Part shown: one piece after another, positions 54,669-63,432 of the stretch | How positions within the stretch are numbered: position 1 is the first letter of the stretch | Layout of the letters: every line of letters starts with the position of its first letter | DNA from: JAGOCV01 sp049445855 | Lineage (GTDB): Bacteria > Pseudomonadota > Gammaproteobacteria > Burkholderiales > Burkholderiaceae_C | Assembly: GCF_049445855.1 (NCBI RefSeq) | Contig: NZ_JBMSDV010000005.1 | Location: 248,001-312,000, forward strand | Reading direction: 5' to 3' | Length of the DNA: 64,000 nt | The notes under the pieces: model-generated | The model's database searches: none | What the model saw: the letters and a program-made list of their open reading frames with translations, nothing else | Told to the model about the DNA's origin: nothing | Program-made: the position numbers and the translations under genes

Positions 54669-56374
54669 GCTACGCGCAGACCGCATTCACCAACGGCTAC
54701 GAATTTTCCGAGGGCACCGGGTACACGCTACCCGAGTACCCGTTCGTGGCGCCGCCGGAGCTCAGGAGCGGCAAGGTCGGCCGGCACAAGGTCGTCGTTG
54801 TGGGCGGCGGCGTCACGGGGCTGACCATGGCCTGCGCACTGGCGCGCCTGGGCGTCGATGCCGTGCTGCTGGACGAAGACAACACCGTGGGCGTCAAGGG
54901 CGCATCGTCGCGCGGCATCTGCTACACGCAGAAGTCGCTGGAGGTCTTCCACAAGCTCGGCATCTACGAGCGCGTGAACGACAAGGGCATCCAGTGGAGC
55001 GTGGGCCGCACCTTCGCCGGCCACGACGAGGTGTATTCATTCGACCTGAAACAGAACAGCGGCTACAACCTGTCGGCCCAGCCGCCGTTCATCAACATCC
55101 AGCAGTTCTACGTCGAGGGTTATCTCGTCGAGCGCGTTGCCGAACTCGGGCATGTGGATGTGCGCTGGCTCAACCGCGTGACGAAGTTCGAGCAGAACGA
55201 CGCCTTCGCCACGCTGCACGTGGAGACGCCCGAAGGCGGCTACGTCATCGAAGCGGAGCACGTGGTGGACGCCACCGGCTCGCGCAGCGCGTTCCGCCGC
55301 TGGTGCAATTCCGAGGTCACGTCCTACCAGGGTGATGACCGCTGGTGCATCGCGGACGTGCGCTTCAAGACCCGCCCGCCCACCGAGCGCCACACCTGGG
55401 TGGAAGCGCCATTCAACGAAAACCGCGCCGTCTGGCAGCACCTGATGGGTGACGACGTCTGGCGCATCGATTACCAGATGGCTCCCGACGCCGACCCGAA
55501 GTACGTCGGCCGTGAAGACGTGGTGCGCGAGCGCCTGGCGCAGCAGTTCGGCGCGGATACGCCGGTCGAGATCGTCTGGGTCGGCCCATATGTCTGCCGT
55601 ACCGAATGCATCGACACCATGCGCGTGGGCCGGGTGTTCTTCATGGGCGATTCGGCGAAAGTGGTGATTCCCTTCGGTGCGCGCGGTGGCAACACCGGCA
55701 TCGCCGATGCCGACAACCTCGCCTGGAAGCTCGCCGCCGTGACGCGCGGCGAGGCCGCTCCTGCCCTGCTGGACAGCTACAACGAAGAGCGCCATGAGGC
55801 TGCCCGCGAAAACGTGCGTGTGTCGGCCCGCACGGCCCGCTTCCTGCGGCCGGCCGACGGCATCGAGCGCGTATTCCGCAATGCAGCCATCGGCCTCGCG
55901 CGGCAGCACACATTCGCGCGGCAGATGGTGAATACCGGCCGCATGGCCATCGCCAACCCCTACAGCGAATCGAGTGCGTGCGAGTCCACCGGCGGGCTGC
56001 CGGTGCAAAACGTCTCCTTCGAATGGGCCAATGGCAAAGCCGGCACGGTGAACGATCTCCTGCGCTGGGCCAATGGCCGCCTGATGCTGCTGGCCTTCGG
56101 CGAACTGGACGCGACCGACATCGGTCGTATCTGTGCTCTGGCTTCGCAGGCGCCGATCGTTGCTGTGCAGGTCCTCGGCGCGAAGGACAGGCCGCAAGCG
56201 CGCGAGCATGTGCGCGACCCGCACGGCACCCTGCGCGACGCCTGCCACGTGCACGGCCACCGCTGGGCACTGGTGCGGCCCGACAGCTACATCGCCGCGA
56301 CGGGCGATGCCGTCGACAGCGACGTGGTGAACGCCATTGCCAGGGCGCTCGGCGCGTCCGGAGACAACGCATGA
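54665..56374 (+). CDS. FAD-dependent aromatic monooxygenase (group A, MhpA-like)
   Basis: A 569-residue flavoprotein hydroxylase. The FAD-binding GxGxxG is VVGGGVTGLTMACALARLG (residues 46-64), the DG-type motif is VVDATGSRSAFRR, and the GD motif is VFFMGDSAKVVIPFGARGG (Asp329), with Lys where most relatives have His. A thioredoxin-like C-terminal domain follows (about 460-569). No membrane segment. It probably hydroxylates a phenolic ring with NAD(P)H and oxygen. It is coupled by ATGA overlaps to both the VOC gene before and DUF2783 after. Confidence 0.9.
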   Translation: MSYAQTAFTNGYEFSEGTGYTLPEYPFVAPPELRSGKVGRHKVVVVGGGVTGLTMACALARLGVDAVLLDEDNTVGVKGASSRGICYTQKSLEVFHKLGIYERVNDKGIQWSVGRTFAGHDEVYSFDLKQNSGYNLSAQPPFINIQQFYVEGYLVERVAELGHVDVRWLNRVTKFEQNDAFATLHVETPEGGYVIEAEHVVDATGSRSAFRRWCNSEVTSYQGDDRWCIADVRFKTRPPTERHTWVEAPFNENRAVWQHLMGDDVWRIDYQMAPDADPKYVGREDVVRERLAQQFGADTPVEIVWVGPYVCRTECIDTMRVGRVFFMGDSAKVVIPFGARGGNTGIADADNLAWKLAAVTRGEAAPALLDSYNEERHEAARENVRVSARTARFLRPADGIERVFRNAAIGLARQHTFARQMVNTGRMAIANPYSESSACESTGGLPVQNVSFEWANGKAGTVNDLLRWANGRLMLLAFGELDATDIGRICALASQAPIVAVQVLGAKDRPQAREHVRDPHGTLRDACHVHGHRWALVRPDSYIAATGDAVDSDVVNAIARALGASGDNA

Positions 56375-56631
56375 ACAGTCCGAAGTCCATCAAGTCAGCG
56401 CCGAACCTGAAGAATCCGGACGCTTTCTACGAACTGCTGCTCGATGCCCACAAGGGCCTCGACCGCGACCAGTCGGAGCTGCTCAACGCGCGGCTGATCC
56501 TGCTCATGGCCAACCAGATCGGCGACGACGCCGTGCTGGCTGCATGCATCGGTGCCGCGCGTGACGTGCCGGGCTTCCCGGCGCCGGACGGCACGCCCTC
56601 CAGCCCGCCCACCAAGGCCATGGCCGCCTGA
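56371..56631 (+). CDS. DUF2783 small protein
   Basis: An 86-residue protein, mostly helical, with the DUF2783 core NPDAFYELLLDAHKGLDRDQ followed by SELLNARLILLMANQIGDDAVL. No catalytic motif, signal peptide or membrane segment is seen. In my experience of such loci, DUF2783 genes follow FAD monooxygenases of aromatic catabolism, as here (ATGA overlap), which suggests an accessory subunit or chaperone for the flavoprotein. Function is not established. It is the last gene of the cassette; about 94 bp follow before valS. Confidence 0.8.
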   Translation: MNSPKSIKSAPNLKNPDAFYELLLDAHKGLDRDQSELLNARLILLMANQIGDDAVLAACIGAARDVPGFPAPDGTPSSPPTKAMAA

Positions 56632-56656
56632 GCCGGCAACAGGGGGCGCCGACCGG

Positions 56657-56709
56657 TAAAATCTGCGATTCCCCCCAACCTTTGAAGCGGCACCTCGGGG
56701 TGCCGCTTT
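56657..56709 (+). promoter_or_regulatory. Probable valS promoter element and leader hairpin
   Basis: A -10-like TAAAAT at 56657-56662 is followed by a strong hairpin: AAGCGGCACC (56685-56694), loop TCGG, GGTGCCGCTT (56699-56708), then T-rich TTTCTGCTTTGT. It ends 17 bp before the valS ATG. It can end the DUF2783 transcript, or act in the valS leader as an attenuator; the sequence alone does not decide. Confidence 0.55.
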
Positions 56710-56725
56710 CTGCTTTGTACACGCC

Positions 56726-59698
56726 ATGAGCGACCAGCCCCAGCAACCCGGCCTGAACAGCCTGTCCAAATCCTTCGAACCCGCCGCCATCGAGGCCCAT
56801 TGGGGCCCGACCTGGGAACAGCGGGGCTACGGCGTCGCGGGCGTACGCGGCTCGGGCCAGCCGGACGCGAAAGCACCGTCCTTCACCATCCAGTTGCCGC
56901 CGCCGAACGTGACGGGCACGCTGCACATGGGCCATGCGTTCAACCAGACGATCATGGACTCGCTCACGCGTTACCACCGCATGCGCGGCTTCAACACGCT
57001 GTGGGTGCCGGGCACCGACCACGCGGGCATTGCCACGCAGATCGTGGTGGAGCGCCAGTTGCAGGAACAGAAGGTCAGCCGCCACGACCTCGGCCGCAAG
57101 AACTTCGTGTCGAAGGTGTGGGAGTGGAAAGAGAAGTCAGGCAACACCATCACCACACAGATGCGCCGCATGGGCGACAGCGTGGACTGGAGCCGCGAGT
57201 ACTTCACCATGGACGACAAGCTGTCCACGGTGGTCACCGACACCTTCGTGCGCCTGTTCGAGCAGGGCCTCATCTACCGCGGCAAGCGCCTCGTGAACTG
57301 GGACCCGCAGCTCAAGACCGCCGTGTCCGACCTCGAAGTGGAAAGCGTCGAGTCCGACGGCAAGATGCACTACATCCTTTACCCGTTCACCGATGGCCCG
57401 CAGGTCATCGAGGGCGAGGAAAAGCGCGGCATGACCATCGCCACGACGCGCCCCGAAACCATGCTGGCCGACGGCGCGCTGGCCGTGCACCCGGAAGATG
57501 ACCGCTACCGCCACCTCGTGGGCAAATACGTCGACCTGCCGCTGTGCGATCGCAAGATTCCGATCATTGCGGACGATTTCGTGGACCGTGAGTTCGGCTC
57601 CGGCGTGGTGAAGATCACCGGCGCACACGACTTCAACGACTATGCCTGCGCCATGCGGCACCAGCTGCCGCTGATCACCATCTTCACGCTCGACGCGAAG
57701 ATCAACGATGCGGGCCCGGCGGCCTATCGCGGCCTCGACCGCTTCGACGCGCGCAAGGCCGTGGTGGCCGACCTCGAGAAGGACGGCCTGCTGATCGACG
57801 TGAAGCCGCACAAGCTGATGCTGCCGATCTGCGCGCGCACCGGTCAGGTCGTCGAGCCGATGCTCACCGACCAGTGGTTTGTCGCCATGAGCAAGGTCAG
57901 CGAGCAGGACCCGACGGGCAAGTCGATCGCGCAGAAGGCCATCGACGCTGTTGCGAGCGGCGAAGTGCGCTTCGTGCCCGAGCAATGGGTCAACACCTAC
58001 AACCAGTGGATGAACAACATCCAGGACTGGTGCATCAGCCGCCAGCTGTGGTGGGGCCACCAGATTCCGGCGTGGTACGACCCGCTAGGCAACTTCTTTG
58101 TCGCCCGCACTGAGGAAGAGGCTTACAGCAAGTACCTCAAAGCAATGAATGCCGGTTCAATTGAGTTTGGCTCGCGCGCTCCCGCTGAAGTCGCAGCAGA
58201 TCATGGCTTGGAGCCACTTCGCCGCGACGAGGACGTGCTCGACACGTGGTACTCGTCCGCACTCGTGCCCTTCTCTTCGCTCGGCTGGCCGGAAAAGGTG
58301 GAAGGCGACACCGCCGACTACAACCTCTACCTCCCCTCCTCCGTGCTCGTCACGGGCTACGACATCATCTTCTTCTGGGTCGCCCGGATGATCATGATGA
58401 CGACGCACTTCACCGGTCGCGTGCCGTTCAGGCACGTGTACATCCACGGCCTGGTGCGCGACGCGCAAGGCAAGAAGATGAGCAAGTCCGAAGGCAACGT
58501 GCTCGACCCGGTGGATTTGATCGACGGCATCTCGCTCGAGCCGCTGCTGGACAAGCGCACGCAGGGCCTGCGCAAACCCGAAACGGCACCCACGGTGCGC
58601 AAGAACACGCAGAAGGAATTTCCCGAGGGCATTCCTGCGTACGGCGCCGACGCGCTGCGCTTCACCTTCGCGGCGCTGGCGTCGCTGGGCCGCAGCATCA
58701 ACTTCGACAGCAAGCGCTGCGAGGGCTATCGCAACTTCTGCAACAAGCTCTGGAACGCCACGCGCTTCGTGCTGATGAACTGCGAAGGCCAGGATTGCGG
58801 TCTCAAGGAACACACCAAGGAAGAGTGCCAGCCCGGCGGCGATTTCCACGGCTACATGCACTTCAGCCAGGCCGACCGCTGGATCAGCTCGGCGCTGCAG
58901 AAGACCGAAGCCGAAGTGGCCAAGGGCTTCGAGGACTACCGCCTCGACCACGTCGCCAACGCGATCTACGACTTTGTCTGGAACGAGTTCTGCGACTGGT
59001 ACCTGGAAATCGCCAAGGTGCAGATCCAGACCGGCACCGAAGCCGAGCAGCGCGCCACGCGCCGCACGCTGATCCGCACGCTCGAAGCGATCCTGCGCCT
59101 CGCGCATCCGGTCATCCCCTTCATCACCGAAGAGCTGTGGCAGAAGGTCGCACCCGTCGCGGGTCTGGCCGGCGAATCGGTGAGCATCGCGCGCTATCCG
59201 CAGGCGCAACCGGAGAAGATCGACGAAGCCGCGATTGCGCACGTCGGCAAGCTCAAGGCGCTGGTGGATGCGTGCCGTAACCTGCGCGGCGAGATGAACG
59301 TGTCGCCCGCAACGAAGCTGCCGCTGTACGTGGTGGGCGATGCGGCGTTCATGCAGCAGAGCGCCGCCGTGCTGAAGGCGCTGGCCAAGCTGAGCGAAGT
59401 GAAAGTGTTCGGAAACGAAGCCGAATGGCAGGCGGCTGCGCAAGCCGCGCCCGTGGCAGTTGTCGGCGACACGCGCCTGTGCCTGCACATGGAGATCGAC
59501 GTCGCCGCCGAAAAGGCCCGCCTGTCCAGGGAAGTGGCGCGGCTCGAAGGCGAGATCGCCAAGGCCAATGGCAAGCTGTCGAACGAGGCATTCGTCGCCA
59601 AGGCACCGGCGGCCGTGATCGAGCAGGAACGCAAGCGCGTGGCCGACTTCGCCGCTACAGTCGCGCGCCTGAACGACCAGCTTGTACGACTCGTCTGA
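56726..59698 (+). CDS. valS: Valyl-tRNA synthetase
   Basis: A 990-residue class I aminoacyl-tRNA synthetase that charges tRNA-Val. HIGH motif is PPNVTGTLHMGHAF (residues 60-73), KMSKS is at residues 584-588 (GKKMSKSEGNVLDP), and the C-terminal coiled coil (AAEKARLSREVARLEGEIAK) is typical for ValRS. A CP1 editing domain with TTRPETMLAD is present. Length is in the usual range. A weak GC hairpin (59706-59718) precedes galU, which starts 77 bp later. Confidence 0.98.
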   Translation: MSDQPQQPGLNSLSKSFEPAAIEAHWGPTWEQRGYGVAGVRGSGQPDAKAPSFTIQLPPPNVTGTLHMGHAFNQTIMDSLTRYHRMRGFNTLWVPGTDHAGIATQIVVERQLQEQKVSRHDLGRKNFVSKVWEWKEKSGNTITTQMRRMGDSVDWSREYFTMDDKLSTVVTDTFVRLFEQGLIYRGKRLVNWDPQLKTAVSDLEVESVESDGKMHYILYPFTDGPQVIEGEEKRGMTIATTRPETMLADGALAVHPEDDRYRHLVGKYVDLPLCDRKIPIIADDFVDREFGSGVVKITGAHDFNDYACAMRHQLPLITIFTLDAKINDAGPAAYRGLDRFDARKAVVADLEKDGLLIDVKPHKLMLPICARTGQVVEPMLTDQWFVAMSKVSEQDPTGKSIAQKAIDAVASGEVRFVPEQWVNTYNQWMNNIQDWCISRQLWWGHQIPAWYDPLGNFFVARTEEEAYSKYLKAMNAGSIEFGSRAPAEVAADHGLEPLRRDEDVLDTWYSSALVPFSSLGWPEKVEGDTADYNLYLPSSVLVTGYDIIFFWVARMIMMTTHFTGRVPFRHVYIHGLVRDAQGKKMSKSEGNVLDPVDLIDGISLEPLLDKRTQGLRKPETAPTVRKNTQKEFPEGIPAYGADALRFTFAALASLGRSINFDSKRCEGYRNFCNKLWNATRFVLMNCEGQDCGLKEHTKEECQPGGDFHGYMHFSQADRWISSALQKTEAEVAKGFEDYRLDHVANAIYDFVWNEFCDWYLEIAKVQIQTGTEAEQRATRRTLIRTLEAILRLAHPVIPFITEELWQKVAPVAGLAGESVSIARYPQAQPEKIDEAAIAHVGKLKALVDACRNLRGEMNVSPATKLPLYVVGDAAFMQQSAAVLKALAKLSEVKVFGNEAEWQAAAQAAPVAVVGDTRLCLHMEIDVAAEKARLSREVARLEGEIAKANGKLSNEAFVAKAPAAVIEQERKRVADFAATVARLNDQLVRLV

Positions 59699-59775
59699 CA
59701 GACGCGCCCCGAGGGGGCTTGTAACATCCACGGGTCCCCTCCCTCCCCTCCCCCTCTTTACGTCTGGATGACTGA

Positions 59776-60666
59776 ATGACGCAGAACCCTGCACGCATCC
59801 GAAAAGCCGTGTTCCCCGTGGCGGGCCTCGGCACCCGCTTCCTGCCTGCCACCAAGGCGCAGCCCAAGGAAATGCTGCCCATCGTGGACAAGCCGCTGAT
59901 CCAGTACGCGGTCGAAGAAGCGTATGCGGCAGGCATCCGCCACATGATCTTCGTCACCGGCCGCAACAAGCGCGCCATTGAAGATCATTTCGACACCGCC
60001 TACGAACTCGAAACCGAACTCGAGTCGGCGCAGAAGAATGCGCTGCTCGAACTCGTTCATTCGGTGACGCCCAACGACATGAACTGCTCCTACGTGCGCC
60101 AGCCGCGCATGCTGGGCCTGGGCCACGCCGTGCTGTGTGCCGAGCACCTGGTGGGCAACGAACCCTTTGCCGTGCTACTGGCCGATGACCTGATGACCGG
60201 CCCCACGGGCGGCGACCCGGTGCTGGTGCAGATGGTCAAGGCCTTCGAGAAGCTGCAGGGCAGCATCCTGGCCGTGCAGGAAGTGCCGCTCAACCATGTG
60301 CGCCGCTATGGCATCGTGGCTGGTGCACCGGCGGGTGACCGCCTCATCAAGGTGGAACGCATGGTCGAAAAGCCCAAGCCCGAAGCAGCCCCGTCACGCA
60401 TGGGCGTGGCCGGCCGCTACGTGCTCACGCCGGAAGTGTTCGCCGAGATCAGCGCGCAGCCCAAGGGCGCGGGCGGTGAAATCCAGCTCACCGACGGCAT
60501 CGCCGCGCTGATGAAGAAGCAGTCTGTCTACGCTTTCCAGTACGAAGGCAAGCGCTACGACTGCGGCAGCAAGGAAGGCTTCCTGGAAGCAACCGTGGAA
60601 CTGGCGCTGCAGCACACCGAAGTGGGCGACGCGTTCCGCAGCTATCTGAAGACGCTCGCGCTCTGA
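59776..60666 (+). CDS. galU: UTP-glucose-1-phosphate uridylyltransferase
   Basis: GalU makes UDP-glucose from UTP and glucose-1-phosphate for lipopolysaccharide, glucans and other glycans. The 296-residue protein has the nucleotidyltransferase start KAVFPVAGLGTRFLPATKAQ, PKEMLPIVDKPLIQYAVEEA, the DDLMTG region with metal-binding Asp, and VEKPKPEAAPSR. Normal length. It is convergent with tusA, with a hairpin between them. Confidence 0.97.
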   Translation: MTQNPARIRKAVFPVAGLGTRFLPATKAQPKEMLPIVDKPLIQYAVEEAYAAGIRHMIFVTGRNKRAIEDHFDTAYELETELESAQKNALLELVHSVTPNDMNCSYVRQPRMLGLGHAVLCAEHLVGNEPFAVLLADDLMTGPTGGDPVLVQMVKAFEKLQGSILAVQEVPLNHVRRYGIVAGAPAGDRLIKVERMVEKPKPEAAPSRMGVAGRYVLTPEVFAEISAQPKGAGGEIQLTDGIAALMKKQSVYAFQYEGKRYDCGSKEGFLEATVELALQHTEVGDAFRSYLKTLAL

Positions 60667-60696
60667 AAGAAAAACCCGGCAACGATAGGCCGGGTT
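60664..60696 (-). terminator. Terminator for tusA (minus strand) between galU and tusA
   Basis: AACCCGGC (60673-60680) and GCCGGGTT (60689-60696) pair around AACGATAG. Read on the minus strand the stem is followed by TTTCTTTC, so it works best for tusA transcripts coming from the right; on the plus strand there is no T-run after it. Confidence 0.75.
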
Positions 60697-60730
60697 CGTC
60701 GGGCCGGGCCTGGAGCCCGATTCGATCCGC

Positions 60731-60958
60731 TCAGCGGCGGCGCAGCACGTGGATGAATTCCACGCCAGCCGTCTGCTGCTCGACCAGCTCGTTGCCCGTC
60801 TGCTTGGCGAAGGCCTGGAAATCGCGGACGGAGCCGGCATCCGTGGCGACCACCTTGAGCAGCTGGCCGCTGCGCATCTCGGACAACGACTTCTTTGCCT
60901 TCAGGATGGGCAGCGGGCAGTTGAGTCCGCGGGTGTCGAGTTCCTTGTCGATGTGCAT
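60731..60958 (-). CDS. tusA: TusA-like sulfurtransferase
   Basis: A 75-residue SirA/TusA-fold protein that carries sulfur as a persulfide on Cys14 in the motif TRGLNCPLPILKAKKSL (CPxP). The last part QTAGVEFIHVLRRR matches the family. TusA feeds sulfur to tRNA thiolation or molybdenum cofactor synthesis. The ATG at 60958 follows AAGGAA and was preferred over a longer in-frame start at 61003. It lies 54 bp from the NUDIX gene upstream on the same strand. Confidence 0.92.
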   Translation of the reverse strand: MHIDKELDTRGLNCPLPILKAKKSLSEMRSGQLLKVVATDAGSVRDFQAFAKQTGNELVEQQTAGVEFIHVLRRR

Positions 60959-61012
60959 GGCAGGTTCCTTGGAATGCCCGTATTTTAAACGCCCGTGCCG
61001 CAACAGTGACAG

Positions 61013-61543
61013 TCAGTCACGTTTCGGGAAGTCCACAAAACTCGGCTCATGCCCGCGCGAGCGCAGCCAGTCGGCCAGCGCATAACCCGTTCCTGCAGGC
61101 CAGCATTTCACAGTTTCGGGCGTATAGAGCTGGTATTCCGCCAGTTCCGGCGAAAGTTTCACCTCGCCTTGTGCCACCGCGTGGTAGGCGATGATCACCT
61201 GGTTCATCCGCTTGAAATCGTAGGCGCCGACCAGGGACAACGAGAGCGTGTCCAGATTCGTTTCCTCCTTGATTTCGCGGGCAATGCCCTCCTGCGGCGT
61301 CTCGCCGGCCTCCATGAAGCCGGTGATCAACGCGAACATGCGGCCCGGCCAGGCGACGTTGCGCGCCAGCAGTATCTGCCCTTCATATTCGACGATGGCC
61401 GCCAGCACCGGCGTCGGGTTGTTCCAGTGCGTCCATTGGCAGGCCACACAGCGCAGCCGGCTTTTCTCGCCGCCGTCCTCCATCTGCGCCACCCATTGCA
61501 GCGGCGTGGCGCAGTTGGGACAGAAGCGGTATTCCCAAGCCAT
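61013..61543 (-). CDS. NUDIX hydrolase with N-terminal zinc ribbon (NudC-like)
   Basis: A 176-residue protein. A zinc ribbon with Cys8, Cys11, Cys32 and Cys35 (RFCPNC and LRCVAC) leads into a NUDIX domain with the box GFMEAGETPQEGIAREIKEE (GX5EX7REUXEE). This layout fits the YjaD/NudC side of the family (NADH or NAD-capped RNA), but the protein is shorter than NudC and lacks its SQPWPFPxS-type motif, so another nucleoside diphosphate substrate is possible. Start at 61543 opens with the zinc ribbon. It lies 20 bp after cysM. Confidence 0.85.
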   Translation of the reverse strand: MAWEYRFCPNCATPLQWVAQMEDGGEKSRLRCVACQWTHWNNPTPVLAAIVEYEGQILLARNVAWPGRMFALITGFMEAGETPQEGIAREIKEETNLDTLSLSLVGAYDFKRMNQVIIAYHAVAQGEVKLSPELAEYQLYTPETVKCWPAGTGYALADWLRSRGHEPSFVDFPKRD

Positions 61544-61563
61544 TTGCCAGAGCGATTCCAGAC

Positions 61564-62466
61564 TCAGGCAGGAAAAACGCCGGTGGAGAGGTAGCGGTCG
61601 CCCCGGTCGCACACCACGAAGACGATCGTCGCGTTCTCGACCTGGTTGGCCACCTGCTGCGCAACCCACAGGGCGCCGGCCGCCGAAATGCCAGCGAAGA
61701 TGCCTTCTTCGCGCGCGAGGCGGCGGCACATGTCTTCTGCGTCGTCCTGCGTCACGTAGACCAGTTCGTCCACGGCGGAGGGGTCATAGATCTTGGGCAG
61801 GTACTCCTGCGGCCACTTGCGGATGCCCGGAATACGCGAACCTTCGGACGGTTGCGCACCGACGATGCGGACCGCCGCGTTCTTCTCTTTCAGGAAACGC
61901 GACACGCCCGTGATGGTGCCGGTGGTGCCCATCGCGCTCACGAAATGCGTGATCCGTCCCTGGGTGTCGGCCCAGAGTTCGGGGCCGGTGGTTTCATAGT
62001 GGATGCGCGGGTTGTCCGGGTTGGCGAACTGGTCGAGCACGCGGCCCTTGCCGGCCTTGACCATGTTGTCCGCCAGATCACGCGCGTATTCCATGCCGCC
62101 GCTCTTGGGCGTGAGGATCAACTCGGCACCGAAAGCCTTCATGGTCTGTGCACGCTCGATGGACAGGTCCTCCGGCATGATCAGGACCATGCGGTAACCC
62201 TTGATCGCGGCGGCCATGGCGAGCGCGATGCCGGTGTTGCCCGACGTCGCCTCGATCAGCGTATCGCCCGGCTTGATCTCGCCCCGCTCTTCGGCGCGCT
62301 TGATCATCGACAGCGCCGGCCGGTCCTTCACCGAGCCCGCCGGATTGTTGCCCTCCAGCTTGGCCAGGATCACGTTGCCACGCTTCGCGTTTTCCCCGGC
62401 ATTGATGCGCTGCAGCGCCACCAGGGGCGTCTTGCCGATGGCGTCCTCGATCGTCGGATATGTCAT
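61564..62466 (-). CDS. cysM: Cysteine synthase B (O-acetylserine sulfhydrylase, CysM)
   Basis: CysM joins sulfide or thiosulfate to O-acetylserine to make cysteine. The 300-residue PLP enzyme carries Schiff-base Lys47 in NPAGSVKDRPALSMI, the substrate loop EATSGNTGIALAMAAA and the PLP phosphate loop SAMGTTGTITGVSRFL. The ending VCDRGDRYLSTGVF is typical of CysM rather than CysK. It is divergent from the tRNA-Leu gene, with 41 bp between. Confidence 0.95.
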   Translation of the reverse strand: MTYPTIEDAIGKTPLVALQRINAGENAKRGNVILAKLEGNNPAGSVKDRPALSMIKRAEERGEIKPGDTLIEATSGNTGIALAMAAAIKGYRMVLIMPEDLSIERAQTMKAFGAELILTPKSGGMEYARDLADNMVKAGKGRVLDQFANPDNPRIHYETTGPELWADTQGRITHFVSAMGTTGTITGVSRFLKEKNAAVRIVGAQPSEGSRIPGIRKWPQEYLPKIYDPSAVDELVYVTQDDAEDMCRRLAREEGIFAGISAAGALWVAQQVANQVENATIVFVVCDRGDRYLSTGVFPA

Positions 62467-62507
62467 GGCTGCACTGTGCCATAATTTTCGGCTTCGCATC
62501 CCCAACT

Positions 62508-62592
62508 GCCCGGGTGGTGAAATTGGTAGACGCAGGGGACTCAAAATCCCCCGCCGCAAGGCGTGCCGGTTCGATTCCGGCCCCGGGCACCA
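62508..62592 (+). tRNA. tRNA-Leu (anticodon CAA)
   Basis: An 85-nt cloverleaf: acceptor GCCCGGG pairs with CCCGGGC before the encoded ACCA end, the anticodon stem GGGGA/TCCCC encloses CTCAAAA with anticodon CAA (reads UUG), the long variable arm (CGCCGCAAGGCG) is typical of a class II leucine tRNA, and the T arm GCCGGTTCGATTCCGGC is intact. The CCA tail is encoded. A -10-like CATAAT lies at 62480-62485. Confidence 0.97.
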
Positions 62593-62593
62593 G

Positions 62594-62620
62594 GCGCTCC
62601 TTCTCCAGCGCTTCTTGTTG
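62594..62620 (+). terminator. Probable terminator after tRNA-Leu
   Basis: GCGCT (62594-62598) pairs with AGCGC (62607-62611) around an 8-nt loop and is followed by TTCTTGTT. The stem is short, so this is a moderate call, but its place directly after the tRNA supports it. Confidence 0.5.
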
Positions 62621-62724
62621 ACGTCTGGGCAATCTGAATGCCGGAAATTCCCTTGCACGCGTACGATGTGCAGAATTGGTACGCCGCTTGCATGCCCTTC
62701 GTACCGCCAGCCCGGAGTCCTGCC

Positions 62725-63432
62725 ATGTCGTCCACAGTCGATACCGTATCGCAAGCCGCCCGGAATGCCACGTCGGAGACGTGGATACCGCGCGGTGAAT
62801 ATGTCGCGTACATGCTGGAGGCCGGCATCGGTGAGAAAGTCCACTATGACGCCGGGCAGTTCCTTTTTGCGCAAGGCGAGATCGACCGGCGCTTCTACAT
62901 CCTGCTGTCGGGAAAGGTGCACGTCTTCAACATCAGCAACGACGGGCACGAATCGATGTTCAACATCATGGGGCCGGGAAGCGTGATTGGCGAAGCTGCC
63001 GCGCTGACCGCCCTGCCCCGTTATTCGGCCGCCCGCGTGATGGAGCCGTCCGAGTTGCTGCAGCTGAATGTCGCCCGGATGGAGGAGTACATATCGCAGA
63101 ATCCGCGCTTCGCGATGTCGCTGCTGTATGTGCTCAGTCTCAAGCAACGTCTTGCCGTGGATCGGCTGCACCAGGCCGTCTACGAAGCGCCCGACCAGCG
63201 CATCCTGCGCTTCCTTGAACAGATGGCGCAGACGCACTCGGCTGAAATCGACGCCCGCAGCTCGCACATCAGCGTGCACATGACCCACGAACAGATCGGC
63301 AACATGACCAATCTCTCGCGTGTCACGGTCACACGCACGCTGCAGAAGCTCAAGCGCGCCGGCCGCATCGACCTCCTGGGTCGCACCATCCTGCTCAAGT
63401 CGCCCATGCCGTCATCGACAGCACGGCACTGA
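62725..63432 (+). CDS. Crp/Fnr-family transcriptional regulator
   Basis: A 235-residue regulator: a cyclic-nucleotide-binding-like domain at about residues 20-135 (GQFLFAQGEIDRRFYILLSG, GPGSVIGEAAALTALPR), a dimerisation helix, and a C-terminal winged helix (HMTHEQIGNMTNLSRVTVTR, TLQKLKRAGRI). No iron-sulfur Cys cluster is seen, so it is not an FNR-type oxygen sensor. ATG 62725 has GGAG 7 bp before it; two upstream in-frame ATGs exist (62638, 62692). Its 3' end overlaps that of ridA by 21 bp on the opposite strand. Ligand is unknown. Confidence 0.9.
   Translation: MSSTVDTVSQAARNATSETWIPRGEYVAYMLEAGIGEKVHYDAGQFLFAQGEIDRRFYILLSGKVHVFNISNDGHESMFNIMGPGSVIGEAAALTALPRYSAARVMEPSELLQLNVARMEEYISQNPRFAMSLLYVLSLKQRLAVDRLHQAVYEAPDQRILRFLEQMAQTHSAEIDARSSHISVHMTHEQIGNMTNLSRVTVTRTLQKLKRAGRIDLLGRTILLKSPMPSSTARH

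Noticed and set aside
60673..60696. Plus-strand terminator for galU
   Set aside because: After the stem the plus strand reads CGTCGGG without a T-run; the T-run is on the minus strand, so it is assigned to tusA.
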